Shown: piece by piece, positions 23,572 to 38,623 of the stretch
Numbering within the stretch: position 1 is the stretch's first letter
Layout: the number at the start of each line of letters is the position of its first letter
NCBI GenBank assembly: GCA_025786725.1
Contig: JAHLTZ010000066.1
Span: 1-64,000 of the forward strand
Reading direction: 5' to 3'
Length of the DNA: 64,000 nucleotides
From: Syncephalis fuscata
Taxonomy: Eukaryota; Zoopagomycota; Zoopagomycetes; Zoopagales; Piptocephalidaceae
Notes under the pieces: generated by a model
Told to the model about the DNA's origin: nothing
Databases searched by the model: none
Seen by the model: the letters and a program-made list of their open reading frames with translations, nothing else
Translations under genes and position numbers: made by a program

Positions 23572-24519
23572 ATGATATTTTCAAGCAATTTTAACGCTAT
23601 TGTCGCCATCTATATCCTAGGCTTGGTATTAACTGTCCAGGATGCTGCTGCCGTGCCTGGCCTGTTTGGAAAGAAAAGTGTGTAACTATACCAATGAATT
23701 GCATTCCAAAACAAAAATTGCTAACGTGCATCTAGGCTATAAAATAAGTGAACTACCCAATCTCTCGCTCAATCAAATAGCCGAGTTTATTCCATCTCCA
23801 ATTCGTGTTGAGTCTACGTTTAAGTGTGCTGATGACGTATGCTATGCCCAAGGAAAAAATTCTAATAAAGGCGTTACTATTGTGTGTGGCGATGACAAGA
23901 AAGACAATCCCAAAGACCGGACTCTTCAAGTGTATCGAGTATGTACTAATGGTCCTTGTTAAACAGCCATTAACCAACTGGTATACTAAACAGAGTCTTT
24001 CAAGTTTTATTCCAAGAAAGACGATTTCCATATATAAAGGAACTCCAATTTCCGTTCCCAAATATTTTAATTTGAACAATGGTATTTGCTATATCGCTTC
24101 AGATACTTGTCACGTGAGCCTCAGCGAATTTAAGAATCAAGTTAGTGAACGTTATGTAAGAATTAGGGTTATTATGGAAGCCCGATTAAAAGACGAACTT
24201 ATGATGGGTAAATGACTATAAACTATCGTATTATGCTTTATTAACGGCAAACTAGGCATGCTTCATATATATGGTGCTGGATGGTTTATGATTTGAAGCC
24301 AGAGAGTAAGTTTATGGTTCATGGCTTGTTGATCTGCTAATGCTGGTAATTGATAGATATTTGCTTAAACGAGGAAGATTACATTACGTTTAGTAATTAT
24401 AAAAATGCACAGAAATTGAAGATTTTTACAACTTCTGCAAAAACTAGTATGTTTACAGTGCAATCCAGAATTAATCCACTAGTTGAAAAGTTTGCAAGAG
24501 AACATCTAGATCTCTAGTA
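23572..24519 (+). CDS. Predicted secreted protein of unknown function
   Basis: ATG 23572 begins MIFSSNFNAIVAIYILGLVL, a typical signal peptide followed by an Ala/Val cleavage region (DAAAVPG). The mature part then runs through two more frames. The first has KCADDVCYAQGK, TIVCGDDKK and YRVCTNGPC. The second has KQPLTNWYTKQSL and GICYIASDTCHVSL. Two putative introns (about 24210-24255 and 24308-24359) lead to a final exon ending EHLDL at the stop 24517-24519; all splice phases are consistent. Frame changes near 23680 and 23960 would need a removed base or two added bases, unlike the simple deletions elsewhere, so decay cannot be excluded. The even number and spacing of Cys suggests disulphides. 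Its upstream region is shared with the left edge of the window, hinting at a gene family. I do not recognise the fold. Confidence 0.55.
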
Positions 24520-25737
24520 GCTGACGCGTCAACTTAAATACAAACTTTGAATAATGTCTAGTAATTGATTATACTTTTTGTATCATTAAAGCCATACATT
24601 CATCATAAATGCAATTGCATTAGACAGTACTTTTATAGTACAACCAAACACAATAAACCTATTGTTGACAATCAAACCAATCTAATTACCATATATTGAA
24701 CAATTTAATTATTATACATTTGTTGTTTACTATGTAGCAATATATAGCTTATGAATATTTAATTCCCATAAATATTAAACAACTATAGTGATATTGGTGA
24801 TCCAATGGGCTTATATTACTTATATGGCCCATATGACACTACATGTTATTATAACACCATTCAAACTGTTTTTATCCGTTCTAATAATGTCGCATTACAA
24901 TTCATTGTTATAATCTAGTGCAATCAATATCAAATGTTATCATCATTATTTTATATATTCATCCTACTCTATCTCGTTATTTCTATTAATATTGACACCT
25001 ATAATATAACTATACTTACAATATACATTGAACACTAATATCAATATGTCATTTAATTTAACGTGTTAGTATTTAAATAATAATAATAATAATACTGATA
25101 ATATATCAATGTTATACTATGTAAATCATTTGTAACTGTACTAATATAAAATACCATTACATTAAATGACTATATCTATTTTAGTTTTTGAATCATTTAC
25201 AGCAACAACATCCGTCTCTATCCAATCACGTGACATCAAGATGTTAATTATTTGGCACTTCAGAAAACTCTTTCGCTTCATCTTGCTTATTGCTGAACAC
25301 CATCTCTACTTGTTTGAAAACGACGACGTTCAAGTATTCAGTGCATTCTTGCAACTAATTATACGCTCACATCTAAGCGGGCGTGTTTCTATTAACACTG
25401 CCGCTTACTGTCAATTACCTGTTCTTTTCCTATTTGTTGTATATGCTTTTATTTCTCTGTGTCACTCTTTCTGTGTGTGCATGCGTTAACCGTCGCTCGT
25501 TAATAGTATATCTAACCAACCAACCAACCACCCGTTGTTTGTATTCTTTAAAAGAACACATTACGTGGTTCCAAGCAACATACGTCGTTAATAACTACAA
25601 AGTAAGTAGATATTGTAACCATGTAGTTGTAGTATATCATAGATATTAATATGACAAATACTATATGGAATTACTAATAATCGTGCTTATACTATGAATT
25701 ACATAGCAATTCCTTATTGTTTGCCGACGGGTAGTGT
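24520..25737. other. AT-rich intergenic region upstream of VPS8
   Basis: Very AT-rich up to about 25160, then less so. Open frames at 25166-25489 and 25383-25649 (+) are hydrophobic and overlap each other in different frames; I do not accept them. The last 200 bases are the immediate upstream region of VPS8. Confidence 0.45.
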
Positions 25738-28700
25738 ATGCCCATACGCTGGTTCTATGACCAACCACGTACGCTAAATAACGACGATCTATTACACCAA
25801 CCGTTATTCTCAGACCATCTATTAAATAGTAATATGGAAGAAGAAAAATATTTGGAACAAGCAAACGAGTACTACAGTCCTGAATCTAGCGATCAAGAGA
25901 TGGAACGCGAAGAACTTGAAAAAGATAATCGCGACAAATTAAAGGATCAAGAACTAGAAGATGTATTTGATGAAGAAGAAAACGATGAAGATGAAGAAGT
26001 AAAATTAAAGAGTCGCTCACTTGATGAAGAACTTGACGATGATGAAGATGAAGATGAAGATGAAGATGATCAAATATTGACAGTTACACTGGATGAACTT
26101 ATGTCACCAAGTGTTAATACTAGTACTACTACTACTGAAGATATATCAAAAGAAATACCAACATCTACATCTGCGACTACAACAACTACAACTACAACAA
26201 CGCAAATAGAAGAAGAAGGGAAAGTAAAGACCCAAACTATGGTTACCGAGGAGATTATTACTGAAGAAATATTAGTAGTAGAGGGTGAAGAAGTAGATGA
26301 ACAGTATAATGAAGAAGTAGCAATAGTAGAAGAAGAAAGTGCAGTAAATGAAGCAGTTGTAGAAGTAGAGGAACAAGATGAACAAGAAATAGCCGTAAAT
26401 GAAGAAGAGGAACATTATAATGAAGAAGAACATTATAATGAAGAAATAGCGGCCATAAGTGAAGAAATAGCCATGATTGAAGAAGAAATATCCGTAGTAG
26501 AGGAAATAGCGGCTAGTGAAGTAGAAGGACAATATAGTGAAGATAATGAAGAACCGTATAGTGAATATAATGAAGAACCGTATATTGAATATAATGAAGA
26601 AGAACAGTATACAGAAAGTGAAGATGACGATAAAACATCCTCTGTCATTTCTATTTCTATGACTGATATGCAAATGGCTTCTATTGATTCACAATCAACA
26701 TCATCTGAAAACGATAAATACAATTCTTTAATCATGGATTCTGTATCTAATACCGTAACTACTACTACTGAACAACAACAAGTAGAACAAGTAGATATTA
26801 ATAACACATTATCAACAACAACAGACTCTTCTATATTATCTACTAAATTAAGTGTACCTCGTTCTCCACGTATCCGTCCTCAAGCACTGACTATTGTTCC
26901 ACCGACTACTGCTGCACTGTCTACACTCGATCAAATACCTGAATTCGATCTATCTTCATCTCCACCGCCTATTGTAGTCAATTCATTAGATGAAGTGGCC
27001 ATTAGTGTACCTCTACCCCGATCACCTCGTATTAGACCGTATTTAATGGCCGATATGGCTTCTGACACCCTTGACTACATGGAAGGAGAAGAGAACCCGC
27101 CATTACGACATTAGAAGAACTATTTGATCCACCTCATTCACCATCTTCATTATCATTAGACCAATTAATACCCAGATCTCCTAGAATACGCCCTATATCC
27201 AACCATTCTAGTATTTGTGGTGATATTGAACCACAAGAGTTGGATGATTCAGATTTATCTTCATTAGATGGACATCCATGATGTTACCACCATCTCCATT
27301 GGTGGAACCATCGATGTTATTACAGTATAATACTATGGACCATCAAGTAGTCTATGGTAATACAAGTACCGGTCATATGATTACTGAACAGCCTGGTGTA
27401 CTTTCCATGTCTATTAATGAAGGATTAAATGTGAATAGAACACGTAATTTAACGGTACATCAACGATCAGCCGCACCTTCTCCTACTTCATCCATGGGTG
27501 GATCTCCATTATTACCGCAACCCATACATTTGATTTCAATGTAAGTATAAGTATAGATATAATTAATTAATTAATTAATTAATTAATAATATATAGGAGT
27601 CGGTATCTCCAGTAGAATTCATTCCAAATTATAATGTAGCCACTACGGCTAATACAGATACCACTGCTTGGTCTGACTCATCACCTTATGGTGTTACTGT
27701 TATGTCATTGCCTTCATATACAGTTAATGATAAACAAGTAGTAACCATGAGTGAAGAGAAGATGGTATTTGAAGATACTGATCATCATCATCATAACAAT
27801 AATGGTGGTGAATTTAAACCTACAACAACAACACAACTACAACAACTACATCTATGAATGGTCTAGAAGGATATACAGTCTATAATCCATGGGAGAATGC
27901 AGTCAGTCCATTAGTACGTCCTATAGTTGTAGTATCACGTCCACCATCACCTGGATCTAATCTAGAAGTATCATCGCCATTATTATTACCTCAATCAAGC
28001 ATTGAAATAGAAGGAAAAGACAAAGAACCATATGCTGTAACCGTGCCTATTATTATTGAAGATATGAATGATATTGAAGATACAAATATTGATCATATTG
28101 ATCAATTATCTTCTCCAGTAACTGCTAAGGCTCAATGGCACACTTCAATGTCTATTGCTACATTTGAAGAGAATCTAGTTCAAATTAAACAATCAGCCGA
28201 TGAAGCAGATGAACCAGTATCTAATGAAGATGCTTCATTTATATCGAATGATGCCTCTTCAATAGCCTCATTTAATCAAGAAGAAAGAGAAGAAAAGGAG
28301 AAAGAGTAGAAAGAGGAGGAGGAGAAGAAGAAAGAGGAGGAGAAGAAGAAGAAGAAAATGTGTCATTACGACCAATATACTAAATAATAATAATGATGAT
28401 GAACAAGTAAGTAAATAATATAATATACATAATATACATAATATATATAATATATATAATATATATACATATATACATATATAATATATACTAATATACA
28501 TAATATCTATTAGATTATTGACTCTAATAATGATCATTTAATACACCATTTAACTGATCAACCAATAGATCATAGTATAAATGAATCTATTAATGAAGAT
28601 AGTTCAATCAATGATATTGTATACAAAGATACACGTAAATCCACTTTGGCCATTCTAGTAGAAGAAGCGGCATTACACGGTGGGGTCTGTGCATCAGATA

Positions 28701-31700
28701 CTGGATCTAATAAAGATACTGGATCTAATAAAGATACGGAAGAAGAATCTATTTTACAAGATGAACATGAAGACAGTATAGATACACCATTTGGACATCA
28801 TATGATTGCCAGTTCAACATTACAGTCTAATAGTGAATATACCACGATGAGTACACCTCAATTAGAACCCACTCAATTACATTTACCATTACAACAACAA
28901 CAACAACAAAAACTTGAAGTAGAAGAACCAATAGAACAAGAATCAAGTCTTAATTCTATTCTATTACAAGCCACACCATTTAATGATGACATGATAAATG
29001 GCATGTTAACTAGTATTAACCCTTCTAATATAAATACCATTAATGAATGGCCTATATTATCTGAAGATCAAGCGATATTCTCTCCTATTTTACCGGATGA
29101 AGATGCACCTTCACCAATACTACCACCTATATCAGTAACATCGATTATAAGTATGCCACCACCTGTAGTAACCATTGATGATACAGAAGATGATATAGAT
29201 ATAGATAATAAGGATGTTGTTGTTGTTGATACAGATATAGATAATAAGGATGTTGTTGTTGATACAGATACAGATAATAATGTTGTTGTTGATACAGATA
29301 TAGATAATAGGATGTTGTTGTTGATACAGATACAGATAATAAGGATGTTGTTGTTGATACAGATAATGTTGTTGATACACTTGATACTGATATGTCATTA
29401 GATCGACGTCCTTCAGTTCATTTGGTTAATCGATCTCATACATTTGGTGATATTCCTTCTACTTCTACTTCTCCTTCATCTTCATCTTCAACCAAACGAC
29501 CTACTAAACATCAAAAGAGTAAACAAGTCGATAAAAGTACAAAAGATCCATTATTAAGTAGAAATACCGATATCATCACTCCTATTTCTACTCAATGGAA
29601 TGCCGCTGATTTACATCCTGGTCAAGCATTATTAACTCCATCTAATCCATCTAATCCACCATTGTCTACTACTACTACAACAACAACAACTACTACTACT
29701 ACAACTACTATGACCGATACAACTACATTAACTACAATGACCCTATTGCCTAGTCTATCTAATAATCAGAATACCAGTATTGATCCATCGGGTACCTGGT
29801 CACTTTCTAGATCACTTGATAATCATACCAGTAATACACGATCACATCCTATGATGATATCACGATCCATGGGACATCAACGCCATAGTAGTAATAGTCA
29901 TAAGGGCAGTCATGGTATTTATAGTACAAGTCATGGTCAATATACTGATCATCATCCTTATCGATCCCATCGATTCAATTCATTGGATCATAAAGTGGAT
30001 CCAGATAGATTATTAGGATTATCGGCCACTCATGGATTAAGTGATGATGGATGGTTATCGATGGATGGTAGTCGATGGATTCCCCCAGCCGATACACCTT
30101 CACTTACCAGTCCATACCATTATATGCAACATAGAGTATCTGGGTCTATTGATGATCAATATGTACCTACAACTACTACTCCTACTACAATGACCACTAC
30201 AATGCATTCACGTCATTTATTAGAGGGATATAATCGAGAGATCCATTCTGTATTGGGTGGATCATTTGGTACAACCATTGGCCATCATCATCGATATGAT
30301 AGTAGTATAGGCAGTCATAGTGGCAGTCATATGCATCGATCATTGTCTGAACAGTTACCTATAACATCTAATGGTATAAATACAATAACTTCTACCTCAT
30401 TAATAGGTTCATTATCAACGGAAGCATTACGTAAAGATAAACAACAACAACAGCTGATTAATAATGAAGATGAAGAGGATACTATGAGATCATTATTAAC
30501 TGGTCCTCTATCTGATACGTATAGTCCATTAACTGATACATTTAGTCTACATCTATCCCATTCATATGATAGTAATTATAATAGTCAACATCCTATGGGA
30601 CATCATACCATGGATAGTATGAATAGTCATTCTACTATAGAATCTGGATCAACTGAACAACCACCACCTGTATCATCTCAAGTATCGCCACCATTAGGAT
30701 TAAAAGATGGATCATCTATAGTAAAGAATACACCGCCTTTATCAACACGTAAATTTATGCGTCGTTTATCATTTATTAATCAACAATCACCGGTAAGTAA
30801 AAATAGATGGATGAATGAATCAAATGAATTTAATTGATTATTAATATTTAATGGATCATTAATTGATTTAATTGATTATTGATTGATATTTAGGTGAGAA
30901 TGGGTGGTGGTATTATGTCCTTGGATACACCTCTTGTTACTCCGGGTGATGATTCTTTTCCTCAAGAATCATATTTAAGTAAACATAAGGGAACAGTATC
31001 TAATGAACATGATGATGAACATGATGATGAACATGATGATGACGGAAGAAGAAGAAGAAGAAGAAGAAGAGATTATGGATCATTCAAGTACAGAAGGGGT
31101 ATTTACATTTGATAAAGAATCAACTATGACCATAAATCATACTGAAACACAATTATTAAGATCAGACGAGGTAAATAATTAATAATTTCATTATTTATTT
31201 ATATATTAATTAGTATTTGATAGAATTACTTGGCAACCACACCCATAATTCCTATTATTAATATGTCATTGAATAATTCACCTAATAATACACAACATTC
31301 AACTTCATCCTCTCCATCTTCATTTAAAGATTTGATTCCTCCAACGAATATTAATATATCTAAATGGAGTGCCATGACTCGATCACAATTGGATATAATT
31401 GAAGAGAGTGAACATAGTACATCAACCACGCCTAATATGGAGAAGCGATTAGCATTAACGATGTCCGATCCAACGTTATTTAACAATTTGGCCTCTCCTA
31501 CTTTTGTGAATACCGCAACTGCCGCATCTTCATCGATTAATAGTCCACTTGTTAACTATCATCCCACGAGTGGAAATAATAATGGTATGGGTGTGCCATT
31601 ACTGGCCCAATTGCCATTATCGGCAGTTGGTGAGATGAATAATAATGGTAATGAATTTCCATTTAATATTCTACCTAATGAATTGTATGAAGATAAAGAA

Positions 31701-34700
31701 GAGGAGGAGAAGGAAGAGGAAGAAGTAATGGATAGAATAAAGAAGCGAGTAGTTTATGAAAAGGTAAGTAGTTTAAATAGATGATAGATAAATAGATAAA
31801 TAGATAAATAGATAACTATTAATGTATTTATTAATGTATTTATTATAGGATGAGGATGATGAAGATGCCAGGTCATTTACTTCTCCTCCTTGTTTTGCCC
31901 ATCAATTATCGTCACCATTTATGCCAACTATGGATTTATTTAACTCATCTCGAACTATATCCAATTCTACTCATACTTATTCTGAAATGACTACAGAAGA
32001 GGAAGAGGAAGAGGAAGAGGAGGAGAAACAACACCGTTCTCTCTTTCCTATATCTAAATCTAATCATCATAACCATATAGATCATATAACTGATATGAAT
32101 ATAGGACATGTCTCGAATAGAACCAGTTCTTCTAATTCATCCTCTTTATCAATGCAATCTTATGATGATAATGATGCCCATCGACCATTATCAGTTCATA
32201 GTTTAGAGAAATCGTTATTTGGTGAACATCATAGAAATGTTAGTATAAGTGGACATCATTTACATCATCCACATCAATCACCGCCTGTAACATCACCACT
32301 ATCTCATGATGAAGGTGAATCGACTCGATTACCCTCAGAACGACTTGATCCAATTAGATTTGATCTATTAACGCGTATATCTGATCAATTGTATTCACAA
32401 GAGATGAGGAATAACTTTGGTGCCCCTACTGTATTAGCGGTAGGTTATAATCATATTGGTACATTCAATAGAATTTATAGTAACATGGTGAATGGAATAG
32501 GTTGGTGAATGGTTAGCGATTGGTACATCGAGTGGTATGGTAGTACTATATGATCATACTCAGAATCTACGTACTATTCTACGTCGTAAGTTAGTTAGTG
32601 TCTATGTATAGATGGTTATTAATTAATATATATATATATGTATGTATGTATGTATATGTATATAATAGATACGGGTGTTGTAACGGCAGTGGCCGTGGCG
32701 GCTAATGGGTTCTTTGTTATGGCCGGATTTGCCAATGGATCGATTGTTATATGGGATGTGCGTAAAAGTGCCATTATTCGACATATTGAACCACTACCCC
32801 TACAACAACATCATCGTAATAACAGTGGTGATTATACAGGTAGTGGTGCGAGTAGTAATGGGGCCCAATTACTTGCTTATACCGCCCAACGTATTATGAA
32901 ACTATCCTCGGTCGTTGGTCGTAATACGTCAAATAGTAATACTGGTAGTAGTGGTGGTAGTCATCATCAACGCTCCTCTTCTATACTGACGAGTCGAGCG
33001 ACGATTGGACATGAATGGGGATCGGCCATTTTACATGTTGAATTTGTTGGTAATCAATCTCATGAAATTATTACTACCGATGACCAGGTAAATTTGAATA
33101 GTATATTATATACCACGCAAATATACTGATGGATATATATATATATATGTGTGTGTGTGATAGGGATTGGTGTTTTTACATCGGTTGGCTAAAGTGGCGG
33201 TTATTCGTTCAGTGGATACTTTCCATGTATTGGGTCGACGTCGTCGTAATGGTCCATTATCAATGACCGCACAAGGCATGCAACCACCAAGACGGGCCGG
33301 TACTGTATTTAGTGTATCTTCATTATCGATGGGGGTCATACAACATCCGGCCGATACCTTTGCCTTTATAGCCATCACCACACCGGTTAAAGTAAGTAGT
33401 CAATAATATTATTTATATTGATAAAGGTATTTATCATGAATGTAGATGTTAATTATAAGTACGAAACCGCGTATTGAGACGCATTTCAAAGTTATGAGAT
33501 CGGAAAAGATGATGGCTCAAACGATTGAAGAAGAAGGTATGATGGCCACTTGTGGATGTACAGCTTGGTATTCAGCCACCCTTGACGAAGGAGGTAAGCG
33601 TATATATATACATATATATATATATATATACTAGTACTAATATTATATAATGGTATAGAAGCGGCTGATCCATTACTTGCGTATAGTTGGGATCATCGAT
33701 TGGCTGTATTAAGAGTTATTGGTGATTCAGTTGAAGAAAAGGAACGAGGCGGTATATTAAGACGCCAATTACCACGAATTACCTTTGTTTATGTTAATGA
33801 ATGGCGTGGGCCATGTCCCATTGTAGCCATTCAATGGATGACACGTAAAGTAAGTACCTATAGAACATATAGAATATAGAGTAAATATTAATATGTTTAT
33901 TATTACTAGATGCTTGTTCTTTATACAAGTGAAGATGAAATGCTTGTATTTGATCGATCGGCCAATCAAGTTACTGAACGATGTGATTTACGCGCTGTTC
34001 GACTTGTTAGTAATAATCGGTTTATGACCCCCTTGAAGAGGATATCGATGAGAATGATGAACATTCATCTGATTTAGAACTGGCCTATTACCAAAGTGTA
34101 CGATCACATAAAGGTCGAGTCTATCTACTAGTAAGTATTAATATAGCCTATAATGTTGTTAGTAATAATAATATCTGGTAGGGTGTTGATCGATTGTGGA
34201 TGGGTATGCCATTGTCATGGGCAGATCGTATTGATGCTTGTGAACAGAATGGTGAACTGTTAAAGGCCATTGATATTGGTATTGCCTTAATTAATGGGGC
34301 ACCCGGTCTATCAACAGTTGGATTGCCGGATGATGATCTACAGAGACGTGTTGTGGTTGGTGCCCGTTTAATGCAATTAATACGTAAAGCCACGAGTATT
34401 ACCTTTGCGATTGATCGAGTGGGTGAACGACATCCGCGTAGTTGTCGTGAATTGGCCCGTGCGTCTATTGAAGCCAGTTTATGTATTGGTATTGAATCAT
34501 TTTTATTTGATGAAATCTACGAGACATTTTGTGAACATCAGTGTAGTCACTGGTTTTTGGGTGCATTGGCCAAGGCAGTTCATCGACGCCGTATTCATTT
34601 ATTGCCACCGGTAGTGGCTCAAGATCTTATTGTTTATTTACGTGGTCAACCCAAATTACTTGAAACGATTCTATTACACCTTGATTTAACCACTCTTGAT

Positions 34701-37700
34701 ATTGACACGATTGTTTCGGTTTGTCGACGTGACGGACTATGGGATGCACTTATATGGGTATGGACGAGGGCTGTACACGACTGGATTAGTCCAACGGTTG
34801 AACTATTACAAGTAGCACGACAACTGGCTGGTAATTCAGAAAGACGCGTTAAAGAGATTCTCGATCAGTTACTCGCCTATTTCGATCACGTATTACGTGG
34901 TCGTTGGTTCCCTTCACTATCGGATGAATCGTCAAACAACAATGACCATTCGGATCAACGACGAAATCGACGACATCGACCGCGTAGATCGTCTAAATCG
35001 GCCACCCGTCGTTATTGGGACGAGAAACGAGATATTATCCACGATAAGGTTATATGTCATAAGGCGAAAGCATCTATTTATCAGTTTATATTTTCATCTA
35101 CGGCTATTTACTGGCCTGAACAGCCAGCACCGGGAAATCCATCAAGTGAATTGGTATTAGTTGATGGTATTCTAAAACAATCAACTGGTTATGAAGATTT
35201 GGATGATTTACAGCCCTATCCTTATTTATCTCTACTGCTTGACTATGATCCAAAGCGATGGCTTGATACCCTTGAACGAGCATTTAATGATGATAGCTAC
35301 TTTGATTATAAAGAGCCAAAGAATGAAGCAAATAATGACGATGAAGGCGAAAACCAAGAAAAAAGTACAGCACATACTAGACAAACAATTGTGGATGCTC
35401 TTATTAAATGTGTTTCGCCGTATGCGCGTAATAACTTTACTACCGTGCCGGCCACCTTTGTTTGTATCTTCTTGGCCCGTCAATTACATCAACATAGCCG
35501 ACATATTCAATTGACACCGGATACATTAGAGGCAGTATTAATTCGATTAACTACCGATTCAACAACGGCATTATACGGTGCCACGAGTGATACACGACAG
35601 GCAGCCGTACAAGAATTGCTTAAAGTCTACATATCACCACATACGAAACAAATGACCGAGTTATACGATCGGGCCGGTTTCTATAGAGTACTTGAAACAG
35701 TCTATCGTAACGAACATAATTACGGCAAAGTAGTTGAAACGTATTTACGTGATCCAGAACGACGCAGTCAAGTATTTGACTGTATTCGACGATTATTAAG
35801 CGATAAAAGTCGATCAGTCGAGAAGAGTCGATTACTGCAAAAGAAACGGGCCCATGTACGCACATCGGTTATGGGACTAATGCCCCAACTGGTTAGTGTA
35901 GATGGTGCCCAATGTGCTCGATTAGTAGCCGATTTATTCGAGGATCAACATGAAGAAGTGGTAAAACTACTTGAGCCTGACCGTTTCCTTGTATATGCCT
36001 ACTTGCACGGTCTATTCGAAGCACGTCAACGGGTAAAACGATCTTTATTACGTAAAAAGGCTAGACAAGCAAGTGACTTAGCCAGTAGTTCACCCACCGG
36101 CATGACAGTTACTACTTCCACCACCACCACTACTGCTACTACTTTAATTAGTGGTCAAAAAAACAGCCATGTACTTTTGGATGATTTCCCTGGATTACCA
36201 CGTATGCTTGAACGGTATATTGAACTACTTTGTGAACGACATCCTTCATTGGTTCGAACATTCCTGGCTGATCATGAAGAAGATGGCATTTGGCTAAATA
36301 GTGCCCTGACCGTCTGTCGTGAATACGATGTTACCGATGCCATTGTATGGATACTTGAACAACGTGGTGATCTTGTACAAGCCTTAGAGGCTATTCTTAT
36401 TAAAGTACAAGACTGTGTTATTCAAGTAACAAAACAATTGGCCCGTGATGCCATTGATCATTTTACAGATGCCGCTGCTTCAGTCGTTAGTGATTGGCAA
36501 CACCAGCACCACCATCATGGATCGATTGACTTACTTGGTCGATATACACCGCCACCACGACTACCCATGCAAACCGCTAGCACTACAACGGACGTGTATC
36601 GCGCTGTAGATGCCATTGTATTGTATTTAAGAATGGCGGTAGAGTTGTGTGAGCGCGTTAGTACACGTGTATTAACGGCCGTAGCTAATGAACGGGCACA
36701 ACTTGAACACCAAAGTGAAGATCTATGGTTTATGCTACTGGTACAATTTGTAGATGCGTATCGTACATTAATGGCTGCAGCCACTGAACATGCACCTGCA
36801 CCCTCTTTATCATCTAGATCAACATCGCTAATACCACCAACGCAAGAGCCACTTGATCCATCGGGCCAAATGATACGCGGTGGCTTATACGAAAGTTTAA
36901 CGGAACTATTACAAGCTACCGCATCATCCGGTGTATCGCTGCCCAAACTGCTATTACGTCTGGTTAAATCGGACGCAGATACTAATGAAGAAATAGCGGA
37001 CGAAGAGGATGATATGTATTCTAATGAGGCGGGAACGACAACGGCCATGGCTACACCTAGACTATTTGCCGATTTACGTGATGTCTTTTTTGGTATGCTT
37101 GATTTGTATAAATTCGAGGCCCAATTACGTCGAGTGGCCCATCGACTTATCGAATCGGATGTGTTTAGTGAAATGCGTTTAGCAGTGCACACCCGTAGTC
37201 ATGGATGGCGGGCCATAAATGGCGGTGACTGTGATCGATGTGGACGTCGTCTTTGGTTAGATGCACGTAATCCATGTGCACGCGCCCCTATCAATGCAAT
37301 GCAAGTATTTGATTCACCTTTACGTTGGCCACATCGCCCACAACAGCAACAGCAACAATCGTCATTGTCACTATCAAATACAATTTCTAGATCTACGGGG
37401 GTGACGGCAAGGGCACAGGCAAAAAGAGCGATGAGTTATGATAGCCGTATGCATTCCCATTATAGTCCAGCTAATACATCGACACTGCCCACCACAAGTA
37501 AGGATTGGGCGGTAATGATGTATCGATGTGGTCACGCTTTTCACCAAACATGCTTATTACCGACCCCGCCTATAACGACAACGGCAAATGTACCGACATC
37601 CATCCCACCACCATCTATTTCTCGACAAAATTCACTAACCACTTCTATACTTACGACACATCGACTACTATCACCACCACTATCGCCTAGTTCGTCATTG

Positions 37701-37862
37701 CAGCCACAACAGCCGCAACACTCCTATCCTATAAGTGAGCACCAAAGTGATGAAGGTGAAGAAGTTCAACTATTCTCTGCTTCATCACTACCTTCTGCTC
37801 AATCAAAGATGCCATGTCCAGTTTGTTATCCGCCGCGTATATTAACGCATCATCGAATTTAA
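25738..37862 (+). CDS. VPS8: Vps8-like CORVET tethering subunit with giant N-terminal extension and RING-H2
   Basis: Vps8 is the CORVET-specific subunit that binds Rab5/Vps21 and tethers early endosomes. From about 32330 the sequence matches the family: FDLLTRISDQLYSQEM, PTVLAVGEWLAIGTSSG and further beta-propeller blades across short exons to 34132. A long exon (34182-37862) then holds the alpha-solenoid, including DGLWDALIWVWTRAVHDW. The C-terminus is a RING-H2: CDRCGRRLW (about 37227), CGHAFHQTC (about 37530), CPVC (about 37820). The first 6.6 kb encode an acidic, Thr/Ser/Gln-rich region with a recurring SPRIRP motif and no clear domain. Introns include 27541-27597, 30792-30893, 31764-31848, 32440-32500, 32586-32668, 33089-33163 and 33850-33910. 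Single-base deletions are evident near 27095, 27280, 27845, 29312 and 34018; the 29312 one is visible by comparing neighbouring coding repeats. The extension could be a separate gene, but splice phases favour one transcript. Confidence 0.85.
29190..29370 (+). repeat. Coding minisatellite (Asp/Val/Thr repeats)
   Basis: Tandem, slightly varying copies of a unit of about 27-30 bases (GATACAGATATAGATAATAA, GGATGTTGTTGTT) encode repeats of the type DTDIDNKDVVV inside the VPS8 extension. One copy reads AATAGG where its neighbours read AATAAGG, which causes the frameshift at about 29312. Confidence 0.8.
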
Positions 37863-38623
37863 TTAAATAAATAGTATTACTATGATTATTAAATAGGCCA
37901 GTCATGGGATAATAGTGATATATTACTACTATATTGTAAATACTGGCAATGTTGTTATTGGCTTATTTATATTTTGTATTATGTTGTAGTATTTATAAAA
38001 TATATAAGTAGAATGAATAGAAATAATTTAAAGGCTGCCACAAACACAATTAACTGCGAATAAACAACAGTTATGAATAAAGCATATTTAATAGAGCAAA
38101 TACTAAAATATATGAATAATGAATTTAATGCTACAATGCATATATATATGGGTGAATAAGTAAAATAGTCGATATTTATTAATAATACTGCTAGAACAAA
38201 AACAAATACGGCTTTGGATAGAGGAGGACTAGAAGGGTATAGAATGATATATAAAATAATGAATGTATGGTAAGAAAGCATATATGATAGCATGGAATAG
38301 AATGGGATGATATAGATGAATAGAGTGTATGTATACTGAATAATGAATCTATAATGATGAGTATTTTGGACCCTGATGTGAATTACTTCTTGTTTCCTGT
38401 TCAATAGAAAGAAAGTTTAATTTAAATGTATGAATGTTATTAAATGCAGTTATTTAACCACCGAAGTACAATAAATGAGTAATAAATTGCATTTAGATGA
38501 CTAAATTTATTATTTAAATAATTATATTGTATGCAATGTAATGGAATAGAAGCATATCATAGTAAAAATATAATATTTATTGTTTTTTGTACTTTATAAA
38601 CTAAATACACTAATATGAAATAT
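37863..38623. other. Intergenic region with a solo arm of the foldback family
   Basis: About 38150-38490 is closely similar to 62940-63240, including ATGATGAGTATTTTGGACCC and the block GTTTAATTTAAATGTATGAA. It is a single reverse-oriented arm; I see no matching forward arm here. It lies between convergent VPS8 and the FHA kinase. No gene is supported. Confidence 0.6.

Noticed and set aside
26272..26807. Hydrophobic minus-strand frames opposite the acidic VPS8 extension
   Set aside because: They are the reverse of GAA/GAT-rich coding repeats, which read as Phe/Ile or Ser/Leu.
36515..37192. 225-codon open frame on the minus strand inside VPS8
   Set aside because: It is antisense to the conserved Vps8 exon and has Ser/Thr-rich shadow composition; the plus strand is clearly coding.
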